NCBI RefSeq assembly: GCF_030463565.1
Contig: NC_134662.1
Location: 4,255,001-4,319,000 of the forward strand
DNA length: 64,000 nt
Origin: Pelecanus crispus
Taxonomy: Eukaryota > Chordata > Aves > Pelecaniformes > Pelecanidae
Direction of reading: 5' to 3'
Positions 1 to 11,104 of this stretch are shown here, piece after piece. The number at the start of each line of letters is the position of its first letter. The stretch's first letter is position 1. The notes under the pieces are model-generated. The model saw only the letters and a program-made list of their open reading frames with translations. It was not told the DNA's origin and searched no databases. The position numbers and the translations under genes were made by a program.

Positions 1-2042
1 TCGAGTCCCCATGGGAAGGGGCTGTGGCAGAGCCCCTGTGGCTGGGAGGGGGCTGCAGTGATTGACAGCTGTCAGTCAGGGTGGGGAGCCCTGGGGCTTT
101 GCGGGGTCTCTGCAAAGGCGGGGGGAAAAGGTTCGCTCCTGCCTGACCCTGCAGAGGTGGGGGACAGCCAGCACCCCTGGGGACCTGGGGGGGACCCCCC
201 ACCCCTGCTCCGGCCCCTCCGCCGGCTGCAAAACCCCATGGAGACAAAGGATCCCAGTGCGGGGGGGCACGGGGGGTGCTGGCGGAGCATGGCAGGCAGC
301 GGCGGTGTCCCCATTTCTGTCCCTGCTCCCCTGGGAGCCCTGTTCCTGTCCCCGCTGCGTGGGCAGAGGTTTTGGTGGGGGGATACCCAGGCTCCTCGCC
401 CACCTCCCCATTTGCAAACCCACTGCCCCGGGCTGGGAGCGAAGCTGGGTTTGGCTGGGGGGGGCCGGACCCCCCCGGGGGTGCAGAGGGCAGCCCCCCG
501 GGCGGTTGCGGGGTGCACACCTGCGCACCCCGAGGCCGGAAGGCGCCCGCAGGCGCCCGTCCCGGCCCCCCCCCTGCGATTTGCTTAGAGAAAAGAAGTG
601 AAACCGCCAGCGCCGGCCGGGGGGGCTCGCCCTCCCCTCTGGGTTTTCTCTTCCTTCTCTCCCGGCCGAGGGGGGTCCGGGCCCCCGCCGGGGGTGGCTC
701 CGTGCCTGCTCCCAGCTCTCGGTGACGTGGCCGGGCCCCGGTGTGCCAATGCGGCCGACACAACCCCGGGGCTTCCCGGGGTCACCCACACCTCACGGTG
801 GGGTGTGTTGGTGGGGGGGAAACCTGTCTCCCCCCCCCTCCCCGGTGTGACAAGTCCTCCCAGGCCCTGGCCGGGCTCACCCCGCTTAGCCTGGGCCCCC
901 CCGTCCCCTTTGCACGTTTTTGCACCGGTGTGAAATTCCCAGCAAGGGACAGAGACGTCCCCAAACCTCCCGCCAGCCCCACGCCGCGGCTCGGGGACGG
1001 GGCAGCCGGCACCCAGCCCCGTGGCACTTGTGGCAGAGCCCCCCGGCTTGCTCTGCTCCGGGCCAGGTCCCCTTCTCCCCCAATCTGCCCCAGAAGGGGC
1101 CTGGCTGGTTTTTTTTCAGGGGGGCTGCCCCCCCCGTTTCTGGCATGCGTTTCCACCCGTGGCCCGGAGGGCGATGCCGGAGCGTTCGCAGCGTTTCGGG
1201 GGGTCCTGTGCAAGGGGCCGCAGCCGAGCGCGGTGCATGGGGTGCCCAAGCCGGGCTGCCCCGCTGCTTTTGGGGGTGGCCACGGTGGGCTCCATCCCCT
1301 GGGACCAGCTCAGGTCCCCGTTGTGCCAGCCCGGGAGCCGTGGGGGCTGTCGGGGCGCGCTCTGCCCTGAGGTCCGAGCTGATTTTCGGATGTGGGGCCG
1401 GACCGGGGGCTTTACCCGCTGGGTTCATGCGGGGCTGTTGGAGCGGTGGCATTCGGCGCTGGTGATGCAGCCATGACCCTGTCCTGGGGTGGCTGCGTGG
1501 GGGGAAACTGAGGCAGGAGGGATGCAGAGCCGCTCCGTCCCCTTTGCGTGGCTTTGCCGTGTCCCTGCACATCCCAAGACCCCCCCTGCCCCGCTCCCCG
1601 GCGCTGTGGATGGGGGCTTGGTGTTCCCAGCCCCCCGCCCCGCTCCTGCCGCAGCTGCTCTCCCGGCCAAGTTTGTTCTGGAGCGGGATCCCTCTTTTCC
1701 TCTTTCCCCAGCGCTTGGAGCCCACGTCTGGAGCTTCGATTGTTCGTCCTCCCACGCGCCGCAGCGGGGCCGGGCCCATGCCGGCTGCCGTGCCGCGGCG
1801 GAGGGGGCGGCCGGGCTGGCGCCGCTCCTCCCTCGCCGGGGGAAATGCCCCCATTTTGGCAAAGCACCGCGGAAAGGGGCTTCTCCCCCATGGGGACCAG
1901 CGCGGCGCTGGCGGGGACGCGGCTTTGGGGGTGTCGGTGCACGCGTGCCGGCGGCTGTGCCGCGGGGGGCTGCGTCACCCCCTCGGTGCGTGGAAGGTCA
2001 GCCCCTTAACCCCCCCCCCCCTTGCCATTTTTGCCGTTGCAG
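1..2042 (+). other. MIDN: MIDN last intron (3' part), no coding sequence recognised
   Basis: This GC-rich stretch precedes the terminal MIDN exon and ends in a polypyrimidine-AG acceptor at 2041-2042. I looked for the preceding midnolin exons (the serine/proline-rich middle and the segment before GDRLRQ) and saw none, so the window starts inside an intron. Several long open frames run on both strands, but they have low-complexity Pro/Gly/Arg composition and no recognisable domain. I treat them as composition artefacts. Confidence 0.6.
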
Positions 2043-2306
2043 GGGACCGCTTGCGGCAGACGGAGAACCGGGCGACGCGTTGCAAGGTGGAGCGGCTGCA
2101 GCTGCTGATGCAGCAGAAGCGGCTGCGCCGGAAGGCCTCGCCGGGACGCCCGGGCCCCCTACCACTGGCTGCCGAACCGCAAGTCCAGCCGGACCAACAG
2201 CAACAGCAGCGTCTCCAGCGAGGGCAGCCTGGACCTGGACTTCGAGGACTCGGTGTGGAAGCCGGAGGTCAAGGCGGACATGAAATCGGAGTTTGTCGTA
2301 GCATAG
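2043..2306 (+). CDS. MIDN: Midnolin, terminal coding exon (frameshifted)
   Basis: This is the C-terminal exon of midnolin, a nuclear protein with an N-terminal ubiquitin-like domain (not in this window). It delivers short-lived nuclear proteins such as immediate-early transcription factors to the proteasome without ubiquitination. After the acceptor AG at 2041-2042 the exon reads GDRLRQTENRATRC, then LQLLMQQKRLRRKA, a basic helical segment characteristic of midnolin. From about 2139 the conserved continuation lies one frame over: RRDARAPYHW, then EGSLDLDFEDSVWKPEV, ending MKSEFVVA with TAG at 2304-2306. The human protein also ends SEFVVA, so the family call is firm. One extra base within about 2135-2138 (most simply T2138) breaks the frame. 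Unshifted, translation would miss the true stop and stay open to about 2761. I cannot tell a sequencing or assembly indel from a real mutation, but purifying-looking sequence after the break favours an error. Confidence 0.93.
2138..2138 (+). other. MIDN: Apparent one-base insertion in the MIDN coding exon
   Basis: Codons up to GCC (2135-2137) read ...RRKA in one frame. From CGC (2139-2141) the expected RRDARAP continues in the next frame, leaving one base unaccounted for. No GT-AG pair in the immediate sequence would remove it by splicing. Confidence 0.8.
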
Positions 2307-3146
2307 AGCCATGCCTGGGGGGGTGCCCCGGGGCCGCGGACTCTGCCGGGGGGGGGGGCCCCGCTCCCGCCGCCCCGGCTGGCGGTGGTGTCATTTCTGT
2401 TGTCATGGGCCAGATCTCCTCTAGATTTGCCATCTCCTGCGACCGGACGCCTCGGGGCCGACCCTGCCCGCGCTGGGGGAAAGCGTTTCACGGGGTGGGG
2501 GGCAGCCTCACCCCCACCCCCACCCCCCCACCCCGGCTTGGTTGGGTTTGGGGAGATGGAGGGGAGCAGGCAGGAGCCGCCGGCCCCCTCCCGCATCCTC
2601 CCCGGCCAGGAGCGGGGGGTCCCAGCACCTGGGGGGGGGTCCCTGGGGGATATCGAAGCTGCTGCTTTGCTGTGAAGAGGGGCGCAGCGGGGTGGGCTCC
2701 GGCCCCCCAGCGTGCGCGTGTCGGTGTCCCCCCCCGCCTCGGTGCGGGCAGGAGGAGATGAAGTCTCTTTCGGAGGTGCTGGGGCCCCCCCGGGTTTGGG
2801 GGCCGTTTGTTTTCCTTCCCTTCTATATGTAGCATTGCTCAGCTGCGGGGCTGGGCCCCCCCCCGGGCGGCTGGGGGGGACACGCGTGTGCCTGGGCACC
2901 GCCGGCCCCGCTGCTGCAGCCAGGGTTTGGGGGGGCGGGGGGGGGGGTGTCTTTTGTTTTGGGGTGGGTTTTAATTTTGTTTTCGGAGGGAAAAGAAATG
3001 GCGCCTTCCCTCCGCGGCTGAGACCAACTTCCGAGTCGCTGGACTCCTTCCCACCCGCCTCTTGGTTGGTTGGATTTTTTTTCTTTTTTAACTTAAAAAA
3101 GGAGAAGAAAAAAAAAAAAAAAGATTGAAGAAAAAAAAAAAAACCG

Positions 3147-3156
3147 AATAAATAAA
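3147..3156 (+). promoter_or_regulatory. MIDN: Tandem proximal poly(A) signals of MIDN
   Basis: Two overlapping AATAAA hexamers (3147-3152 and 3151-3156) follow the oligo-A stretch. They could give a shorter 3'UTR. No strong GT-rich element follows immediately, so use is uncertain. Confidence 0.4.
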
Positions 3157-3430
3157 CCCAGTACTCGGTCATGGCTGTCCGCAAGCCGTGGGGCTAATAT
3201 TTATAGACATTAATTACCCGACTGAGCCAATACTGACATAGTCTTGCATAGGCCGTAGAAATCCTTTTTCTTGTCCGACTTTGATTTTTTCGTCAGGAGA
3301 TCTGTGCAAATAGAGACCCCATGTGATGTGTTTTTTGTCTGTAAAAGTCTTTTTTGTGTGTTTCGGGGAAGGGGGGGGCGGGGGGGAGAGCGAGGCTTTC
3401 GGTCTTTAATATTTTATTTTTTATTTTTGA

Positions 3431-3436
3431 AATAAA
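3431..3436 (+). promoter_or_regulatory. MIDN: Distal poly(A) signal of MIDN
   Basis: A canonical AATAAA is followed some 40 bases later by a G/T-rich stretch (GTCAGTGTCGGGGCGGGTGG). This is the expected layout of a vertebrate cleavage site, and it sits at the sharp change from AT-rich UTR to GC-rich intergenic DNA. Confidence 0.6.
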
Positions 3437-3539
3437 TTTGGGCAGTCTGGATGCAACCGTGCCTGCCGTTGCCGTCAGTGTCGGGGCGGGTGGGCTGGGG
3501 CAGCCGGGCACCCCGTCCTGCGCGTGCAGCACCTTGAAG

Positions 3540-3780
3540 GTATTGACACAGCGCAGCCATGCGCGTGTTCAGCACCGCGCATACGTGTACGCGCAGCCCC
3601 ATGCACGCGTGTGGCCGTGCATACCCCCTGTACCTGTGCGCACGCGTGGCTGTGAACGCGCACAGGCGCCTGCGTCCCTACACACGGCCGTGCATCCATG
3701 TTCAGCGCTGCGCATGCACGCAGCCGTGCACACGCGTGTGCGTGGCTACACGCTCACGTCCAAGCGTGCGCATGCTTCGG
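3540..3780. repeat. Alternating purine-pyrimidine (CA/CG) tract cluster
   Basis: The sequence is dominated by short blocks such as ACACGCGTGTGC, GCATGCACG and CGTGTACGCG. These are near-perfect purine-pyrimidine alternations, often palindromic around ACGCGT. All three + frames stay open through much of it, which explains the His/Val/Cys/Thr-rich translations. Similar tracts recur through the first 22 kb. Confidence 0.6.
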
Positions 3781-5308
3781 GAGGAAGGGAAACCCGCAAG
3801 CGTGGCGGGGAGGTGATGGAGGAATTTCCAGGAAGGGGGAAGGGGGCCAGCGTCCCCTCGCCCTGTGCACCCCGCTTCAGCGTGGGGATGGGGCCGGCGT
3901 TGCCAGCCCTCGCCGGACCCCAACCCGCGGGGCCACGCTTGCCCGACTGGGTGAACCCGGTCCCGTCCCGCCGACGTGCGCCGCCGCTGCCGTGAGGAGC
4001 CGGGCCGGTTCCACCAGCCGGGCCAGCCGCGGGTGCTGGCACCCTCCCTCCCGCGCCGGCCTCACCGGCCCTCCTGCGTCACGGCGGCCCGGCCGCAGGC
4101 CGAGGTGGAGGGGTTGGGTGGCCATGAACCCGCTGCCGCCTCGACGCCCCGGTTCAATCCCCGGGGCCTGGCATGGCCGTGCCTCAGTTTCCCCACCTGC
4201 AGCTGCAGGTTTGTTTCCCTGCGGCTTTCCCCCGCCCCGGGGAAGGTGACGGGGTGGGGATGGCCCTGGGGATGTGCGTCAGCGCCGTCCCGCCCGCGGG
4301 CACCCGCTTCCCCCGGACCCTGGGGTCCCCGGGAGGAAACCATGGGGGTCGGCCGGGCTCGGGGCATCGGTGCCAGGACTGGGGACGCCGTGGGCTGGAG
4401 CAGCCCCCCCCCGTGCCCGGCACAGGGACGTGGTGACATGGTGGGCAGCAGCACTGCCAGGTCCCTGGCACACCTGGGGGCACGGGTGAAGCCTGGCCCC
4501 AGGGGAATGGGGGGGCTGAGCTGGGGGGCTGCTGTTTGGGGAGGCGGCAGGAGCGTCCCCCAACCCACGGCCCTTCGCGGCTCTGTGTCCCCAGCCCTGT
4601 CCCCTGCGCGTGTCCCCTCGGCCACGTCCCCGTCCAGCCCTGTCCCTGCACCCCAGGGACTTGGAGGAGGAAGCCGGGGCACGGGGCGATGATCCGGAGC
4701 CCCCAGCACCCCACGGACAGGACAGGATCGCCCAGCTGGGACCGGTGGCTCTTCCCATGCAGGAACACCTGGGGGGGCCCAGCCATGGGGCTGGGGGGAT
4801 TTGGGGGGCCTCGCTGGACCCCGAGCCCCCGGGGGCAGCCGAAAGCCGGAGGAAGCCAGAGCCGGGAGAGGAAGTGGCTCAGGTTCCTGCGGTGACATGT
4901 GCCGCACCGGGCGTCCCGTTGCCAGCGCCCCGCTTTGACGTCATTTCGGGTAGAGCGAGCCCCGGGCCGCCCCCCCGACACCCCCGGCCCGCGCCGCTCA
5001 CGCCAAATTTGGCAACGGGAAGAGAAGCCGCTCGCCGCGTCGGGAGCAAATGGCAGAGGCCTTTTAAGGCAATCGCTGCCTGGCCGGGCACGCGCGGGGG
5101 ACACACGCACGTGGGCACGCTCACGCCTGCCTGTTTGTATGCGGGCACGCTCGTGCCCGGCTGCTCGCGGGCACACGCCTGTGCGCAGAGGGCCAGGCGC
5201 AGGCAGCTGTGCATGGGGACACGCGTGTGAACAGCCACACTGCGGGTGGTCGCCCAGGGACCCTGACACCCCCCCCAGCCCAGGCCGGGGGTCCCGATGT
5301 CTGCTCCC

Positions 5309-6024
5309 GTGGCACGGCACGGCATGGCCTGGCACAGCACAGTATTGCATGGCACAGCATGGCATGGCCTGGTAAAGCACGGCATTGCATGGCACAGCAC
5401 GGCATTGCATGGCCTGGCAAAGCACAGCATTGCATGGCCTGGCAAAGCACGGCATTGCATGGAACAGCACAGCATCGCATGGCCTGGCAAAGCATGGCAT
5501 TGCATGGCACAGCACAGCATCGCATGGCCTGGCAAAGCACAGCATTGCATGGCACAGCATGGCATCGCATGGCCTGGCAAAGCACGGCATTGCATGGCAC
5601 AGCACGGCACGGCCTGGCACAGCGTAGCATTGCATGGCACAGCACATGGCATGGCACAGCGCAGCACAGCATGGCCTGGCAAAGCACGGCATTGCATGGC
5701 ATAGCACGGCACGGCCTGGCACAGCGTGGCATTGCATGGCACAGCACAACATGGCATGGCACAGCACGGCATGGCCTGGCAAAGCACGGCATTGCATGGC
5801 ACAGCATGGCATAGCACGGCATGGACTGGCAAAGCACGGCATTGCATGGCACAGCACGGCATGGCACAGCACAGCACGGCATTGCATGGCACAGCACGGC
5901 CTGGCACAGCACGGCATTGCATGGCACAGCACGGCACGGCGTGGCCTGGCACGGCACGGCATTGCATTGCACAGCACAGCACGGCATGGCCTGGCACAGG
6001 CCGGCTCGGCACGGTGTGTCGTGG
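5309..6024. repeat. Pentanucleotide-based satellite (GGCAN-type), ~0.7 kb
   Basis: About 700 bp is built from five-base words such as GGCAT, GGCAC, AGCAC, TGCAT and GGCCT. The landmark ATTGCATGG recurs at 5344, 5384, 5404, 5429, 5454 and 5499, with all spacings multiples of 5 (40, 20, 25, 25, 45). This suggests higher-order units of 20-45 bp made from a pentamer. Because 5 and 3 are coprime, a 15-bp super-period keeps several frames open on both strands and produces very long spurious ORFs (up to 865 codons on the - strand). Confidence 0.9.
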
Positions 6025-6449
6025 CGCAGGTGCCCGCAGGAGGTGTCTGCGGCGCAGCGGGAGGCAAGCTGGGACACGGGGCGCCGCATCGCGCCACCGG
6101 GGTGACATCACCGCGCCCGGGGCCGGCAGATGCTGGTGATAAAGTGGGGGGGGGTCGCTGGCAGCAGGGCGAGGCCGGGCAGAGCCGCTCTCGCTGCCCA
6201 GCCCAGGCGGCCGGGCGCTTCGCACCCCCCCTGCACCCCATCCTTGCCTCCTCCTCCTCCTCGCTGCCCCCAGCCCGGCCAGCGCCCCGGCCCCCCGCCC
6301 TGCGCCGGCGCTGCTGCGGGGCCAGGCCCACGCCGGCGAGGCCGCGCTCAGCCCAGTCCTCCCAGTATGGAGCAATCCGGCAGCGCCAGCGTCGCGCCTT
6401 TGGTGTGGTGCCCGCTGGGGGGGGGGGGGAAGCAGCATGGGTGTCACCC

Positions 6450-6590
6450 CGCGGGTGCGCGTCCCTGCGCGCGGGTGTGTGCTTGCGCAGGGCGGGGGCT
6501 CGCGGAGGGGGGGTGCGCGGGGCTGCGTGCGCGGGGGGGTTGCGGTTGTGCACGCGGAGATGCGCACACGCGTGAGCGGGTGCGTGCTGC
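6450..6590. repeat. Alternating CG/TG tract
   Basis: The stretch is rich in GTGCGCG and CACACGCGTG words, with the same composition as the cluster at 3.5 kb. It is a candidate Z-DNA-forming segment. Confidence 0.5.
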
Positions 6591-7224
6591 CAGCACCACC
6601 ACCCGCCCCCCATGCCGGATTTCAGAGCCCCCGGGGGAGCGACCGTGCCCCCGTCTCGGACGTGCACGACTGCAGCGCCTGGCAGGGGAGCGGGTGCCCC
6701 CCCAGCACCCCGGGGTTGGCCCCAGGGTGCAGCCCATGGGCTGGTGAGCATGGAAACACCCGGCAAACACCCAGCAAACACTGGCTACCGCCCCGACGGG
6801 GCATCGGCCACGGGCCTGGGGCACGTATTTGCCTTCAGCGGTGCAGCCCTGCTGCGGTGGGGTGACCCGAGAGGTGGGCGCCGGCAGGAGAGGGCTGGGG
6901 ACCCCCAGGGCCCTCCCACCCATACGTGGCCAGCGGGTGCAGGCGGGTTGGAGCGGGTGCACCCCCCCCCCCCCCAGCCCAGCCCCCACAGCAGAGGGTG
7001 CGCCAGGAAACACCCACAGCCTGGCTGCTCCCACAGCCCTCCCGGCACACCCGTGGGCCCCGGCGCACACCCACAGCGCCGGCCACAGCCGCGGCCCCAC
7101 GCTGCATGGGGCACCCGGGGGGGGCTGCGCAGCAGCTCCTCGCGTACGGGGACCCTTGCGCACCCAGCCCCTTGCACAGCCACCCGCTGCACCCCCCCAC
7201 CCCACCCCTGCAAGCACGGCCTGG

Positions 7225-7320
7225 CCTCACCAAGGCTTGCACACGCGTGCGTGCAATCCCCCGCCGGCAAACATGCGTGCACACGCCTGTGCGCGTGCAC
7301 ACGCCCCACTGCCGAGCGTG
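7225..7320. repeat. Alternating CA/CG tract
   Basis: It contains ACACGCGTGCGTGC and a CGTGCACACGCCTGTGCGCG-like block. It is another member of the dispersed alternating-tract family. Confidence 0.5.
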
Positions 7321-7989
7321 GCAGCGCGTGCCCAGCCCCACGGCACTGGGACCCCCGCGGTCACCTCCCGCTCGCCAGGCTTCTCCCGCGCTGGCGGGGG
7401 CTTGGTCACCGCTCGGGATGGACCCCCCCCAGCCCCGCAGACCCCCAGTGCCGCCCGCCGCTCGCTGGGGCACCCGGCGGTGGCGGCTGGCGAGAGACGC
7501 GCTGGCACGGACACCGGGCACGAGCTGCCAGCGTGTCCCTGGCAGGAGTTGGGAACGCGGCGTCTGCCGGCAGTGGGGTCCTGTCACGGGGGTCAGCCCC
7601 CGTGCAAGGGCTGCAGACGGCCTCCCCGCCGCCCAGCTTTGGGGGCACCCATGGGTGCACCCTAGGCATCGCTGCGGGGTGCAGAGGCCGCCCCAAAAGG
7701 CTGAGGCCCCCCCCCCCCCCCAGGCCCCGGTGCTCCCGCAGGGCTGGGCTGCGGGCAGGCAGCCCCGGCGTGGGGCGCGGAGGCGGCGGGGGGGGCCAGG
7801 GCGGGAGCTGCCGGCACAGGGACGGATCCTGGAATTAAAAACATTCCAGGAACTGACTTTGAAACAGATAAAATAACAAGCGCCGCAAGGAATGTCTCAC
7901 CCCACCCCCCGGCCGGCCGCGGCCTTGGCCCGTCCCAGCCCCACACCGCTCCCCCCCAGCCCCACGGCGCTCCCCAAAGCCGCTCTCCG

Positions 7990-8305
7990 CCCCACGCGTG
8001 TCCGCAGGCCCTTGCACACGCGTGTGCACGCAGAGCGTGCGGCGTGCACACGTATGTGCGCCTGCAGCCCGGCTGCGGGCGTGCAGCCCCGGTGCCCCAA
8101 CGTGCCCAGGCTGTGGTGTCGGCGCACAAGGGGGGACGGGGGTCCCTCGGGGGGGGTGCGGGCTGAGCACCCCGTGTGCTGCGAGGGGCCCAGGATCCCC
8201 CGGCCCCGTCTCTGAGGGTGCACACGTGCAGCCTGCGTGCAAGCAGCACGCCCGCGCAGGTGTGTGAACACGGCTGTGCACGCGTGGGTGTTGCGTGCGC
8301 GCACC
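7990..8305. repeat. Paired alternating CA/CG tracts
   Basis: Two dense blocks (about 7995-8060 and 8215-8300) contain CACACGCGTGTGCACGC-type palindromes separated by ordinary GC-rich DNA. Both are consistent with the family seen at 3.5, 9.5 and 19.4 kb. Confidence 0.5.
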
Positions 8306-9234
8306 AGCCCCCCCACCCTGCGTCTCCCAGCTCCCTCCCAGCCCGGCTGGGGTGCAGAGGGTCCCCCCCCGCCATGTGCTGCCTGGCCCCCGCGGCCACG
8401 GGGCCTCCCCGGCCCCCCCAGGCTGGCCCGCGGCCGCGGCCGGCGGAGGCAGCCCGGCGTGCCTGGGCGGTGATATCACGGGGGCCGCGGAGCCAGGGGC
8501 ACGCCGCCCAGCCCGCTCCCTGGGGACCCCCACGGGGCTGGGGTTGGAGGGGGGACGGAGCCCATCCCGCTCCTGCCACCCCCACAGCGCCGGGCACCGA
8601 CGCCGGGCACACGGGGGGGGGGTCCCGGTGCAGCTGCCTACCCTTGCCAGCAGCAAAGACCCCAAATCTCCCTCCTCCACCCCATGGGGACCCCCCCAAA
8701 AGCATCGCCCAGCTGGGGGTGTTGCAGGAGGGGGCACAGGCTCGGTCCCCCCCCCGCTGAGCTCCACAGGGGACGGTGCTTAAATGCCCCCGGTGACAGC
8801 GGCGCTGGTGACGGGTGCCTCCCCGCGTCACCCCAACCCTGCAGCCTGCGCCGTGGGGGTCCTGGCCGGGGGGGGTGGGCCGCAGGGTGGGCACGCTGCG
8901 GTCCTGGGCAGCGTGACGGGGTGGGGGGGGGCGGTGGGGACACAGGGGCCGGAGGGCAGCGCGCTGTGCGTCACCGTGTTTACGAGGACCTCGAGGAGCC
9001 CTCATGACGTCCGCGCTGGCCCTGCCAGCCACGGGCCCTGCCAGGTGGCACCGTGCCACCGCCGCCGCGCTCCCCCCGCCGCCGAGATTGGCAGGGCTGG
9101 CGGGGGGCCACCTGGCCCTTGGGCGGGGGGCACGGAGCCGGGTGTCCCCGTCCCCCCGCCAAACCCCCCCCCCCCACCTCATCCCCGTCCCCACCACCAG
9201 CCACCGCGCCGAGCAGATGGGGCGTGCGCGGGGC

Positions 9235-9243
9235 TATATATAG
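9235..9243 (+). promoter_or_regulatory. Isolated TATA-like element
   Basis: TATATATAG stands alone in very GC-rich sequence, with a TGACGTC-like CRE half at about 9004 upstream. It could mark an unannotated core promoter on the + strand. No convincing exon follows within a few hundred bases, so this is only a candidate. Confidence 0.25.
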
Positions 9244-9479
9244 CGGCGGGACCCACAGGTAGCGATGCGTCAGCACGCGGGTGACGCAGACCTGGCGAGC
9301 GGGCGACGCTCGGCCGCACGCCCCACGCGTGCCCCCGCAGCCGGCTCCCCGGGGGGCACGGTTGGCCCCCCCGCGGCCCCCGAACACCCCGGAGCTGGGG
9401 CCGTGCAGCCTGGCGGGGGTCTCCGCGTGGGTTGCTCGTGGCTGGAGGGTGCTGAGCCCTCGGCTGTGCCGCGCGGTGG

Positions 9480-9880
9480 CACGTGCCTGCGCTCCCCTGC
9501 GTGTATGTGCGTGGTCACGCGTGCATGCGCGTGCATGTACCTGCATGTCTGCATGCAGTCCCGCAGGGTGCGTGTTGCGTCCCTGCGTGGTCAGGGCTGT
9601 GTGTGCGCGTCACTGCGTGTGCCCACACGCGCGTCCCTGTCTGCACGGCTGCAGCTGCGCTGCCTCGGCGTGCGGTGCTACATGTGCACGTCCCCACACG
9701 CGTGGCCACGGCCACGCCGCGTGCGCGTGAGCCCCCGCGTGCGTTGCTTGCGCGCGTGCGTGCGCGCGCTCCCGCGTCTCCACGGCTCCACACGTGCGCG
9801 CGCGCGCACCCGCGCTTGCGTGTCCGCGTTACGCTTTGCCGCACGCGCGCGCTCCGCATGTGTGGCCGTGGCGTGTCTCT
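9480..9880. repeat. Longest alternating TG/CG tract cluster (~400 bp)
   Basis: This is the densest stretch of alternating purine-pyrimidine words in the window. Examples are GTGCATGCGCGTGCATG near 9520 and GTGCGCGCGCGCAC near 9795. It predicts strong Z-DNA potential and gives open but meaningless frames. Confidence 0.65.
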
Positions 9881-9904
9881 GCGTGTGGCTGCGGTGGCCG
9901 GGGG

Positions 9905-10107
9905 TGACTCAGCCCCCAGGCAGCCCAGGAATGCCCCCCTCCCCGGCGCGGGAGCCCGCCTGTTGCAATGCGGTTTCCTCCGCCGGCCTGTGCTGGGAAC
10001 GGGCCGTTCTTGGGGACGATGACAACCAGGGCTGACCCAGACCCTGCTGGGAAGATAAGGCGGTGCCACCCCCGCCGCCATCCTGCCTTCTGGGAACCGC
10101 GTTATCG
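9905..10107. promoter_or_regulatory. Candidate enhancer: NF-E2/AP-1, C/EBP, GATA and CACCC motifs
   Basis: Within 200 bp lie GTGACTCAGC (9904-9913, an NF-E2/MAF-type site), TTGCAATGC (about 9963, C/EBP-like), AAGATAAGG (about 10053, GATA), CCACCC (about 10066, KLF) and TTATC (about 10102, GATA on the other strand). This is the grammar of vertebrate erythroid or macrophage enhancers. The motifs are seen directly; enhancer function is inference. Confidence 0.3.
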
Positions 10108-10475
10108 GGGCGGAGGTGGGGGGCAACACGGCGGCGGGGGGGTGTCTGGGCAGAGCTGCGGGCCTTGGCCCTGCGGCTGGCGGGGGGAGGCCCCCGAGGG
10201 TCAAAGGCTCAGCCCTGAGAGCCCCCCCCCGCTCTGAGCAGCGCGCCCCCCAACCCGCCCAGCACCCCTGCGCCCGGCGGGAGGGCAGCCTGGGGACGGG
10301 CTCCCCCCGGGACCCCCAGCAGCAGCCCCTACCCGTGAACTGGGCTGGGGTGGTGGGGCCCCCGCCGAAGCAGGCAGCGGGTCCTGGGGGTGCCCAGGCT
10401 GGGGGTGCGTGGGGGTCCAGCTTTGGGGGCCCCCCCCCCCCAGGCAGCCAGCGATGGGGCAGCTGTGCTGCAGGC

Positions 10476-10494
10476 GGGGGGGGGGGGGGGGGGG
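10476..10494 (+). repeat. G19 homopolymer
   Basis: An uninterrupted run of 19 G is followed by more G-rich DNA. It can form a G-quadruplex on the + strand. Exact length is unreliable in most sequencing data. Confidence 0.85.
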
Positions 10495-10965
10495 CTGTGA
10501 GGGCTGGGGGGGGCTCCGGCGCCGTTGAGTGTCCCTGGTTTGGGTGTAACGGGTGCCCAGGAGGCTGCCCGAGGGCGTCAAGCAAAAAAATGGGGTGCAC
10601 CCCGCTGGCACGTGCCGGGGGGGGGTCACAGGCCATGGCCGGAGCGGGGTGACGGCCCCACGCGGAGCACGGCCGGAGCGGGACCCACGGCAGACGCCGC
10701 CGCGGGGCCGGGGCCGTGCGGGAGCGGGGCCGGGCCGGAGGGCGCAGCTCGGGTCCTGCCCCGGCCCCGCTCCGCCGCTTCCCCTCCGCCCGCCCGATCC
10801 AGGCCGGGTCTTCCCGCCCGCCGGCGAGCCGGACCCCCTGCCCAGCTCGGGCAGAAAAGCCCGGCCCGGATCGGGGGGCAGCGGAGCGGGATGGCGCGGC
10901 GCCCACCGCTCTCCCCCCGCCCCGGGTGCCCGAGGCCGCTGCGGGCCGCGGTGTGGCGGGGCTGG

Positions 10966-11104
10966 CCTCCGGGCTCCGCTCCGGGTTCCACGTTCCGCTC
11001 CGGGCTCTGGGCTCGCTCCGGGCTCTGGGCTCCGCTCCGGGCTTCAGACTCCGCTCCGGGCTTCAGACTCCGCTCCGGGCTTCAGACTCCGCTCCGGGCT
11101 TTCC
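10966..11104. repeat. 19-bp tandem repeat
   Basis: The word CTTCAGACTCCGCTCCGGG recurs with period 19 (CTTCAG at 11042, 11061 and 11080). It is preceded by diverged units reading GGCTCTGGGCTCCGCTCC. It lies just upstream of the X-box segment. Confidence 0.75.

Larger units (their letters stand above)
2307..3455 (+). other. MIDN: MIDN 3' untranslated region
   Basis: The sequence runs from the MIDN stop to the last polyadenylation signal. The first part is GC-rich. From about 3065 it becomes A/T-rich, with a T-rich segment followed by oligo-A runs (about 3105-3143). A block at 3165-3330 is markedly less GC-rich than its surroundings and looks like conserved UTR. The 3' end is inferred from the AATAAA at 3431 and the following GT-rich sequence. 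Confidence 0.65.

Noticed and set aside
1-2042. Further MIDN exons to the left of the terminal exon
   Set aside because: I looked for the serine-rich and QILNDLLSATRHYQG-like segments and did not find them. The sequence reads as intron.
4125-4190. tRNA-like B-box word GGTTCAATCCCCGG
   Set aside because: No A-box, no cloverleaf pairing and no terminator at the right spacing.
4184-6781. 865-codon open frame on the - strand
   Set aside because: It runs through the pentanucleotide satellite. Its Cys/Ala/Met/Pro periodicity is the translation of the repeat and its flanks are GC-rich shadow sequence.
8684-9007. Frame ending VYEDLEEPS
   Set aside because: The last nine residues look protein-like, but upstream is low-complexity and no splice-linked continuation or family match was found.
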